Source: an uncultured Sutterella sp. (GTDB lineage Bacteria; Pseudomonadota; Gammaproteobacteria; Burkholderiales; Burkholderiaceae_F). From it: a DNA stretch of 22,594 bases. This document shows, piece by piece, positions 7,223-13,047 of the stretch (position 1 is the stretch's first letter; each line of letters starts with the position of its first letter). The notes beneath the pieces were generated by a model. That model had not been told where the DNA came from. It saw nothing but the letters and a program-made list of their open reading frames with translations, and did not search any database. The stretch spans positions 1-22,594 of the forward strand of contig CABUOH010000003.1 of the NCBI GenBank assembly GCA_902493085.1, given 5' to 3'. The position numbers and the translations under genes are program-made.

Positions 7223-9139
7223 TTACTTCTTGACATCCGTGAAATCGGCGTCGACCACATCGTCATCGGCAGGCTTGCTGCCGGAAGCGGAGCCTTCCGG
7301 AGCGGCCTGTTGCTGAGCGGCGGCCTTGTTCATTTTTTCACCGATCTTCTGGGCAGCGGCCATCAGATTCTCAACAGCCTTGTCAATGGCAACCTTATCC
7401 TCGCCCTTGACCTTTTCTTCGACCGTGCGGATGGCGTCTTCGCAAGCAGCGCGGTCGGCACCGTCAACCTTGTCACCGAATTCCTTCAGAGTCTTCTGGA
7501 CCTGACCGATCGCGGCATCGGCCTGATTGCGGGCCTGAGCCAGTTCGGCGCGACGGTGATCCTCTTCCTTGTTGGCTTCGGCGTCCTGCACCATGCGTTC
7601 GATCTCGTCTTCGCTCAGACCGGAGCTGGCCTTGATCGTGATGGTGTTTTCCTTGCCGGTGGCCTTGTCCTTGGCGGCCACGTGAAGAATGCCGTTGGCG
7701 TCGATGTCGAACGTGACCTCAATCTGCGGCAGTCCGCGCGGAGACGGCGGAATGCCTTCGAGGTTGAACTCGCCGAGAAGCTTGTTCGAGGCGGCCATTT
7801 CGCGTTCGCCCTGATAGACCTTGATGGTCACGGCCGGCTGGTTGTCTTCAGCGGTCGAGAACACCTGGCTGTGCTTCGTCGGAATCGTGGTGTTGCGCTT
7901 GATCATCGGAGTCATCACGCCGCCGAGCGTTTCAATGCCGAGCGTGAGCGGGGTAACGTCGAGCAGGAGCACGTCGCGGCGTTCGCCAGTAAGAACGGAG
8001 CCCTGAATGGCGGCGCCAATGGCGACGGCTTCGTCGGGGTTGACGTCCTTGCGCGGATCCTTGCCGAAGAATTCCTTCACAACAGCCTGAACGCGCGGCA
8101 TGCGGGTCTGGCCGCCGACGAGAATGACGTCGGTAATGTCGGACGTGGACGTACCGGCATCACGCAGAGCCTTGCGGACCGGCTCGATCGTGCGCTGAAC
8201 GAGGTCTTCAACGAGCGCTTCGAACTTGGCGCGGGTGACCGTCACATTGAGGTGCTTCGGTCCCGTGGCATCGGCCGTGATGTACGGCAGATTGATTTCG
8301 GTTTCCTGACGGCTCGAAAGCTCGATCTTGGCCTTTTCAGCCGCGTCCTTCAAACGCTGCAGAGCGAGAACGTCCTTGGAGAGGTCAACGCCCGTATCCT
8401 TGCGGAACTCGTTGATCAGATGGTCGACAAGGCGCTGGTCGAAGTCTTCACCGCCGAGGAACGTGTCGCCGTTCGTGGAGAGCACTTCAAACTGCTTGTC
8501 GCCGTCAATGTTGGCAAGGTCGATGATGGAGATGTCGAACGTGCCGCCGCCAAGGTCGTACACGGCGATCTTGCGGTCGCTGTTGCCGCCCTTGTCCATG
8601 CCGAAGGCAAGCGCAGCAGCGGTCGGTTCGTTGATGATGCGCTTGACTTCAAGACCGGCAATGCGGCCGGCGTCCTTCGTAGCCTGACGCTGCGAGTCGT
8701 TGAAGTAGGCCGGTACCGTAATGACGGCTTCCGTAACGGCTTCGCCGAGATAATCTTCGGCAGTCTGCTTCATCTTGCGAAGAATCTCAGCGCTGACCTG
8801 CTGCGGAGCAAGCTTCTTGCCTTGAGCCTCGACCCAAGCGTCGCCGTTGTCGGCACGCATGATCGTGAACGGCATCAGACCAAGATCCTTCTGAACTTCG
8901 GCGTCGTCGAAGCGACGGCCGATAAGGCGCTTAACGGCAAAGAGCGTATTCTTCGGATTGGTCACAGCCTGGCGCTTGGCCGGGGCGCCGACGAGCACTT
9001 CACCATTGTCCATGTAGGCGACGATGGACGGAGTCGTGCGGGCGCCTTCGCTGTTTTCGATAACCTTGATGTTCTCGCCCTCCATCACGGCAACAGCCGA
9101 GTTGGTGGTGCCAAGGTCAATACCAATGATCTTCGCCAT
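7223..9139 (-). CDS. dnaK: Chaperone protein DnaK (Hsp70)
   Basis: This is the ATP-driven chaperone that binds hydrophobic peptide segments during folding and stress. It has 638 residues, the same as E. coli DnaK. The nucleotide-binding domain carries IDLGTTNSAVAV at the N-terminus, VPAYFNDSQRQAT, NEPTAAALA and DLGGGTFD. The interdomain linker DVLLLDVTPLTLGIE follows, then the peptide-binding domain, an alpha-helical lid, and the acidic C-terminal end DDDVVDADFTDVKK. Residue 15 is Ala where E. coli has the redox-sensitive Cys15; the only cysteine I see is late in the lid. The ATG at 9139 has GAGAGGA about eight bases upstream. A sigma-32 promoter lies about 150 bases upstream and a terminator isolates it from grpE, so dnaK-dnaJ form their own heat-shock unit. 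Confidence 0.99.
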   Translation of the reverse strand: MAKIIGIDLGTTNSAVAVMEGENIKVIENSEGARTTPSIVAYMDNGEVLVGAPAKRQAVTNPKNTLFAVKRLIGRRFDDAEVQKDLGLMPFTIMRADNGDAWVEAQGKKLAPQQVSAEILRKMKQTAEDYLGEAVTEAVITVPAYFNDSQRQATKDAGRIAGLEVKRIINEPTAAALAFGMDKGGNSDRKIAVYDLGGGTFDISIIDLANIDGDKQFEVLSTNGDTFLGGEDFDQRLVDHLINEFRKDTGVDLSKDVLALQRLKDAAEKAKIELSSRQETEINLPYITADATGPKHLNVTVTRAKFEALVEDLVQRTIEPVRKALRDAGTSTSDITDVILVGGQTRMPRVQAVVKEFFGKDPRKDVNPDEAVAIGAAIQGSVLTGERRDVLLLDVTPLTLGIETLGGVMTPMIKRNTTIPTKHSQVFSTAEDNQPAVTIKVYQGEREMAASNKLLGEFNLEGIPPSPRGLPQIEVTFDIDANGILHVAAKDKATGKENTITIKASSGLSEDEIERMVQDAEANKEEDHRRAELAQARNQADAAIGQVQKTLKEFGDKVDGADRAACEDAIRTVEEKVKGEDKVAIDKAVENLMAAAQKIGEKMNKAAAQQQAAPEGSASGSKPADDDVVDADFTDVKK

Positions 9140-9288
9140 AGTGGTTTAATCCTCTCAAATAAAACCTTTCGTCCGAAACGTCTTCTTCATGAGGCGCAGA
9201 GCCCTGCTCGCGCGGGAGCGCTCGGACAGATCTGAAACTAACGTGTCCGCAAACGGAATTGTCCAACCTGCGAACGACCTTAATCCCT

Positions 9289-9316
9289 ATATGGGGATGC
9301 CCCCTGTTATTTCAAG
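9289..9316 (-). promoter_or_regulatory. Sigma-32 heat-shock promoter of dnaK
   Basis: On the minus strand the -35 is CTTGAAA (9316-9310), the spacer is 13 bases, and the -10 is CCCCATAT (9296-9289). This fits the known sigma-32 consensus (CTTGAAA, 13-15 bases, CCCCATNT) essentially perfectly. Transcription should start near 9282 and give a leader of about 140 bases before the dnaK ATG. Confidence 0.92.
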
Positions 9317-9413
9317 TCTCGCGTCCGAAGTTTGTCAAAAAAAATTACACTTGGCTCATCTAGTATTTGAAAATCAAGGAAAAAATTAAAAAAAAGAGCC
9401 GATGATTGAGCGC

Positions 9414-9441
9414 AAAAAAGGCGCCCCTTCCAGGACGCCTT
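9414..9441 (-). terminator. Intrinsic terminator after grpE
   Basis: On the minus strand AAGGCGTCC (9441-9433) pairs with GGGCGCCTT (9426-9418), nine pairs with one wobble and a 6-nt loop, and the run of six Ts continues to 9414. It lies 33 bases after the grpE stop, so most grpE transcripts should end here and not continue into dnaK. Confidence 0.8.
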
Positions 9442-9474
9442 CCATTCGCTTAAGCGGTGTCAAGCGCGAGCTTC

Positions 9475-10083
9475 TCACCCCTGAGCGACGCTTACCATGG
9501 CCGGACGAAGAACGCGATCGGCGATCATCCACCCGCGCTGAAAGACTTCGACCACGATGCCCGAAGCAACACCTTCGGGCGCGGGAACCATCGCAATCGC
9601 CTGGTGCTTGTGCGGATCGAACGCTTCGCCCTTCGGGTCAACGGGCTTCATGCCCGAAACATCAAGAGCGTGCATGAACTGGCGGTAGGTGGCAAGCATG
9701 CCCTCGCGGACGGGATTTTCCTCGTCGCTCTTCGTAACTTCAAGAGCCTTTTCAAGACTGTCGACAACCGGAAGGAGGTTTTCGGCAAACTTTTCAATGC
9801 CGAACTTTCGAGCCTTTTGGACCTCTTCGGAGGAGCGGCGACGGGTGTTTTCAAGCTCCGCCATGGCGCGCACGTAGAGGTCGTAGTGCTCCATCACCTT
9901 GGCTTCGGCGAGTTTCAGAGCCGTCTGAAGCGTCTCAACCGTCTGCTCGGGCGTCTCCGTCTGCTGAACCTCTTCATCAGCACGGGCTTGCGCGCCTTCA
10001 CAGGCCGGACACTCCTCGGCACCCCCGTCCTGGCGGCAGACAGCCTCTTCCTTCACTTCTTGGTTCTGAGTATTTTCAGTCAT
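9475..10083 (-). CDS. grpE: Nucleotide exchange factor GrpE
   Basis: GrpE releases ADP from DnaK and so resets the chaperone cycle; it works as a cytoplasmic dimer. The 202-residue product has an acidic, low-complexity N-terminal tail, a long helical dimerisation segment (about 45-100) and a C-terminal beta domain ending EVFQRGWMIADRVLRPAMVSV-like, the most conserved part of the family. The ATG at 10083 has CGGAG spaced seven bases upstream. The tail contains C16, C25 and C28, the last two as CPAC, which I do not recall from E. coli GrpE. A sigma-32 promoter is located about 90 bases upstream and a terminator follows directly, so it can be expressed alone as a heat-shock gene; hemH lies upstream in the same direction. 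Confidence 0.97.
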   Translation of the reverse strand: MTENTQNQEVKEEAVCRQDGGAEECPACEGAQARADEEVQQTETPEQTVETLQTALKLAEAKVMEHYDLYVRAMAELENTRRRSSEEVQKARKFGIEKFAENLLPVVDSLEKALEVTKSDEENPVREGMLATYRQFMHALDVSGMKPVDPKGEAFDPHKHQAIAMVPAPEGVASGIVVEVFQRGWMIADRVLRPAMVSVAQG

Positions 10084-10098
10084 ATGTCACTCCGTATG

Positions 10099-10115
10099 AG
10101 CGTCGCCGAGACGCT
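10099..10115 (-). promoter_or_regulatory. Hairpin next to the grpE ribosome-binding site
   Basis: In the grpE leader RNA, AGCGUC (10115-10110) pairs with GACGCU (10104-10099) around a 5-nt loop. The stem ends about five bases before the CGGAG ribosome-binding site (roughly 10090-10094). It does not cover the site itself, so a role as thermosensor is unproven; it may only affect stability or spacing. Confidence 0.4.
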
Positions 10116-10169
10116 GGGAAACTGGTTTGGCCCGGGAAACCGTTTCTCTGAGCCAATAGGTTGTTTCTT

Positions 10170-10197
10170 ATATGGGGACGCCCCCGCGTTTTTCAAG
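10170..10197 (-). promoter_or_regulatory. Sigma-32 heat-shock promoter of grpE
   Basis: On the minus strand the -35 is CTTGAAA (10197-10191), the spacer is 13 bases and the -10 is CCCCATAT (10177-10170). The promoter elements are identical to those of dnaK, and the second half of the spacer (GGGGGCGT) differs from the dnaK one (GGGGGCAT) by a single base. The promoter begins 24 bases beyond the hemH stop codon. Confidence 0.92.
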
Positions 10198-10220
10198 TCC
10201 GCCAATCACCGGGCACCTTC

Positions 10221-11219
10221 TCAGAGCCAGCCCGCAGCCTCGCGGCGCACGATCGTGGCATAAGCTTTCACGGCCTCGGGCGATTCGTTGAGAGCGTCAA
10301 TGTAGTGAAATTCCGGCTGCCCACCGCCTCTGAAGGCGGACAGGTACTCGCGACGCAGCTCGTCGTCGATCTCCTCTATCGTCTCGAGACAATCGGCGGC
10401 GAACCCCGGGCAGACGACGTCGACACGCGTCACGCCGGCTGCGCCAAGCTCCCTGACGCTGTCGACGGTATAGGGGCGAAGCCACTCGTCCCGGCCGAAA
10501 CGGGACTGAAAGCAAAGACACCACTGGCCTCGTTCCAACCCAAGCCTTTGAGCGAGAAGTTCGGCTGTTCTCCGGCATTGCGCCTCATAGACGTCGCCTC
10601 GATCACTGCTCGCCTTCGGAATGCCGTGAAAGCTCATCACGAGGCGTCCGCCCATGCTCACCGGCGCCCCGTGCTTGTCCCAGTAGGCGCGCACATGCGT
10701 GGCCAACGCATCGATATAGGCCGGATCATCGTGATAATCGTGGATTGTGCGAACTGCGGGCGCATCGACATGGGAAAGCTGATATTCGCTTATGCCGTCC
10801 AGACACGCCGCAGTCGTTTGAGAGGCGTACTGCGCGAACATGGGCATGACGAGCACGCGGTCGATACCGTCTATCCTCATTGCGTCCAGAACGGACGCCG
10901 TCGATGGACTTCCATAACGCATGGACCAATAGACGGGAATGCCCAGTTCGGCTTCAAGCGCTGACGCCGTCCGCTTCGTGTGCACGATGAGGGGCGCCCC
11001 CTCATCGGTCCAGACGCTCTTGTAGCGCTCGGCGGATTTTTTCGGACGAGTGCGCAGGATGATGCCGTGCAGAATCGGCCACCACTTCCATCGCGGAAGC
11101 TCAACGATGCGACGATCACCGAGGAATTCGGCCAGATAGCGTCGGACGGCTTCCACGGTCGCAGCGTCGGGACTTCCAGTATTGATCAGAAGCAGCGCGG
11201 TCTTATTCGTTTTTTCCAT
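10221..11219 (-). CDS. hemH: Ferrochelatase (protoporphyrin/coproporphyrin iron chelatase)
   Basis: This enzyme inserts Fe2+ into protoporphyrin IX (or coproporphyrin III) in the last part of haem synthesis, at the inner face of the membrane. The 332-residue product carries MSFHGIP with the metal-site histidine H198, FQSRFG, and CPGFAADCLETIEE with the conserved glutamate E279. E. coli HemH has 320 residues. The frame is open to 11342, but that extension runs through the terminator at 11317-11356. The ATG at 11219 begins MEKTNKTALLLINTGSPD, aligning with the family start, so I chose it, although no strong ribosome-binding site precedes it; an ATG at 11273 is a less likely alternative. No terminator is seen before grpE, so read-through into the heat-shock gene is likely. 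Confidence 0.95.
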   Translation of the reverse strand: MEKTNKTALLLINTGSPDAATVEAVRRYLAEFLGDRRIVELPRWKWWPILHGIILRTRPKKSAERYKSVWTDEGAPLIVHTKRTASALEAELGIPVYWSMRYGSPSTASVLDAMRIDGIDRVLVMPMFAQYASQTTAACLDGISEYQLSHVDAPAVRTIHDYHDDPAYIDALATHVRAYWDKHGAPVSMGGRLVMSFHGIPKASSDRGDVYEAQCRRTAELLAQRLGLERGQWCLCFQSRFGRDEWLRPYTVDSVRELGAAGVTRVDVVCPGFAADCLETIEEIDDELRREYLSAFRGGGQPEFHYIDALNESPEAVKAYATIVRREAAGWL

Positions 11220-11316
11220 GTAGCAACGGTGTCCGAGATTGATGTCCTTATCCGACTCATTTTGAAGCGCCATTCTTAAGGAAGGCTTTTTCTGGCCATT
11301 CCCTTCATCAAGCGTA

Positions 11317-11356
11317 CAAAAGAGAGCAGCCGTCCGGAACACGTCCGGGCGGCTGC
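11317..11356 (-). terminator. Intrinsic terminator after the VUT-family gene
   Basis: On the minus strand GCAGCCG-C-CCGGA (11356-11344) pairs with TCCGG-A-CGGCTGC (11338-11326) around a 5-nt loop. Twelve standard pairs surround one mismatch, and the tail is TCTCTTTT. It lies 24 bases after the VUT gene stop and ends the glnE-yheT-VUT run before hemH begins. Confidence 0.8.
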
Positions 11357-11379
11357 ATAAATCTGCCTAAGACTTAGAC

Positions 11380-11934
11380 TCAGGCGACTTGAGCGCGTCG
11401 CGCGCTTCGCCACATGATGATCATGGCTCCCGCCACAAGGCTCATCCAGAACTTGCCGATCACCTGCCCCGCGATGAAATCAAGCGATCCGAAGGCGAGC
11501 GAAAGAAAAATCACGGAATCGATAATGGAGCCAACCAAACCCGAAAGCACGATGGCAAGCGTCAAATGGCGTTCGCGCAAAGGCGTATAGACGGCAAAGT
11601 CCGCCAACTCAGAGAAAAGAAAGGCACAGGTCGAGCCGAGAATGATCGCCGGCTCGGAGAGAATGCCGGAGAGCGCGGCACCGGCGGCGATCGCAACAAG
11701 CGTCCACCTCTTTCCGAGCAAGCTCTGAACCGCATCGCGCAGAATGAGCGCAAGCCCGGCGAAGAGCACAGCCGATGGCGACATGATGCCAGGCCAAACG
11801 GGAATAAGGCAGGGACCGTCGGGCGGACAGACCGTACCGACGTTCATCACCATCCAGTTGCCGGCAGGAATGGTGAGAATAAAGAGGGTGAGACAGACGA
11901 GGCCGACGGTACGGCCGGACATGTTGAAGGGCAT
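11380..11934 (-). CDS. VUT-family (PF02592-like) small integral membrane protein
   Basis: The 184-residue protein is strongly hydrophobic with about five or six membrane segments. It contains SEPAIILGSTCAFLFSELADFAVYTPLRER, shown here in part as FLFSELADFAVYTPL, which matches the conserved core of the VUT family; some members (YhhQ/QueT-like) import queuosine precursors. It is shorter than the ~220-residue YhhQ proteins, so it belongs to a short branch whose substrate I cannot name. The ATG at 11934 is preceded by TGGAG about ten bases upstream. It lies 87 bases after yheT in the same direction with no terminator between, and is followed by a strong terminator, so it is probably the last gene of a glnE-yheT-VUT transcript. 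A link with queuosine is an inference from family membership only. Confidence 0.75.
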   Translation of the reverse strand: MPFNMSGRTVGLVCLTLFILTIPAGNWMVMNVGTVCPPDGPCLIPVWPGIMSPSAVLFAGLALILRDAVQSLLGKRWTLVAIAAGAALSGILSEPAIILGSTCAFLFSELADFAVYTPLRERHLTLAIVLSGLVGSIIDSVIFLSLAFGSLDFIAGQVIGKFWMSLVAGAMIIMWRSARRAQVA

Positions 11935-12021
11935 CTTGCAAATCTCCAGGGGCTACCGGTCGGAAAGCCGGCGCTTGCCCAAAAGAAGGAACTCATGAAG
12001 GCGGACACCCGGACAGGCGGT

Positions 12022-12996
12022 TCAGCTGCCGGTGTCGAAGAACCGCATTATACGTTGAGGCAGGTAGTTGATGTTGCCCGGAGCCCTGCCTTGCGGGAAG
12101 CCGATGTGTCCGCCTTCCGCAGGGAAATCCCCCGTCACGAAGGCGCTCATCTCGTCAGCCGTCGGCAGGCACCACGAGGGCAGGAACGGATCGTTCTTTG
12201 CATTCAACAGCAGAAGCGGCACGCGCACGCCGGGAAGCACTGTTTTAGCCGAACACTTCTGCCAGTATTCCATCGCAGACCTAAAGCCGTGAATCGGAGC
12301 CGTATACGTATTGTCAAAATCAAACATGGTGCGGCAAGCCTTTACATCCTCCTCGCGAATGATGTCCGGAAACTGTCTGGCTTTCATCTCCAGCTTCTGC
12401 CGAAGGGTATGAAGGAACATGTCGGCATAAAGCGTATTTACGCCCTTGCTAATGCGCTCACTCCCCGCCACGAGATCCAGCGGTGCCCCAACCGAAACAG
12501 CCGCCGCCAGAAAACTCGCGTCCGTACCGCGGTCGCCGAGATACTTTGCGAGCTGATTGCCGCCCAGGCTCACGCCCACAGCTCTGATCTCCGCCTCCGG
12601 GAAACGCCCGTGCACGGTTTTCAGCACCCATTCACAATCATCGCTGTCGCCTGCAAAGTATGCACGCGGTAAACGATTGATCTCGCCGCCGCAACTTCTG
12701 AAATGTGCAACGACTCCCCGCCAACCGCGATCAACGCACGCCGCCATCAGCGCCTCCGCATAATGGCTGCGGCTCGAGCCTTCCAGACCGTGGAAATGAA
12801 CAAGAACGGGCGCCGACGGATCGACAGGCTCGGGCACGGCCCAATCCCAGAGCATGAAATCGCCGTCGGGCAACTCCACCTTCTCGCGCCGGTACGTCAC
12901 CGTCGGCCTCGGCATGAACTTGGCCGGAATGACGGTCTGCAGATGTGGACCCGGACACCATGACGGGGCCTTGTAATCTGGAACGGCTATGGGCAT
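12022..12996 (-). CDS. Alpha/beta hydrolase of the YheT family (COG0429)
   Basis: This is a predicted cytoplasmic esterase or acyl hydrolase; the natural substrate of the YheT family is unknown. The 324-residue protein has the complete catalytic triad: nucleophile S143 in GVSLGGNQL, D269 in LNAKNDPFLP and H297 in EGGHIGF. The oxyanion-hole segment VHFHGLEGSS and the N-terminal CPGPHLQTV motif are both characteristic of this family. Length equals the usual 320-340 residues. The ATG at 12996 follows CGGAGCTTCAG. It starts 51 bases after the glnE stop with no terminator in the gap, so the two are likely co-transcribed; this pairing does not by itself suggest a role in nitrogen control. Confidence 0.9.
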   Translation of the reverse strand: MPIAVPDYKAPSWCPGPHLQTVIPAKFMPRPTVTYRREKVELPDGDFMLWDWAVPEPVDPSAPVLVHFHGLEGSSRSHYAEALMAACVDRGWRGVVAHFRSCGGEINRLPRAYFAGDSDDCEWVLKTVHGRFPEAEIRAVGVSLGGNQLAKYLGDRGTDASFLAAAVSVGAPLDLVAGSERISKGVNTLYADMFLHTLRQKLEMKARQFPDIIREEDVKACRTMFDFDNTYTAPIHGFRSAMEYWQKCSAKTVLPGVRVPLLLLNAKNDPFLPSWCLPTADEMSAFVTGDFPAEGGHIGFPQGRAPGNINYLPQRIMRFFDTGS

Positions 12997-13047
12997 CTGA
13001 AGCTCCGATGGACAAAATCGATTCTCGACAGTCTAGCGCGTTTCGCG

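Larger units (their letters stand above)
9140..9474. other. Intergenic region between grpE and dnaK (335 bases)
   Basis: This gap contains the grpE terminator (9414-9441), an A/T-rich stretch (about 9337-9400) immediately upstream of the dnaK heat-shock promoter, that promoter (9289-9316), and a ~140-base dnaK 5' leader. No small protein or RNA gene is evident. No CIRCE element (TTAGCACTC-N9-GAGTGCTAA), the HrcA repressor operator, is present. Confidence 0.7.

Noticed and set aside
7310..9235. A 641-codon open frame antisense to dnaK
   Set aside because: It mirrors the dnaK codon pattern in a GC-rich gene, a well-known artefact of dnaK antisense frames. Its product has no recognisable domain, while dnaK on the other strand is beyond doubt.
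9333..9338. Exact TTGACA (minus strand) upstream of the dnaK heat-shock promoter, as a possible sigma-70 -35
   Set aside because: No acceptable -10 lies 16-18 bases downstream; that position is occupied by the sigma-32 -35 box.
9140..10220. Search for a CIRCE (HrcA) operator near grpE/dnaK
   Set aside because: No TTAGCACTC-N9-GAGTGCTAA or close variant was seen; the inverted repeats here are terminators, a leader hairpin or part of the sigma-32 promoters.
11389..12672. A 427-codon plus-strand frame antisense to the VUT and yheT genes
   Set aside because: It crosses a gene boundary, is rich in Arg/His/Gly as expected of a shadow frame, and lies opposite two genes with clear family motifs.
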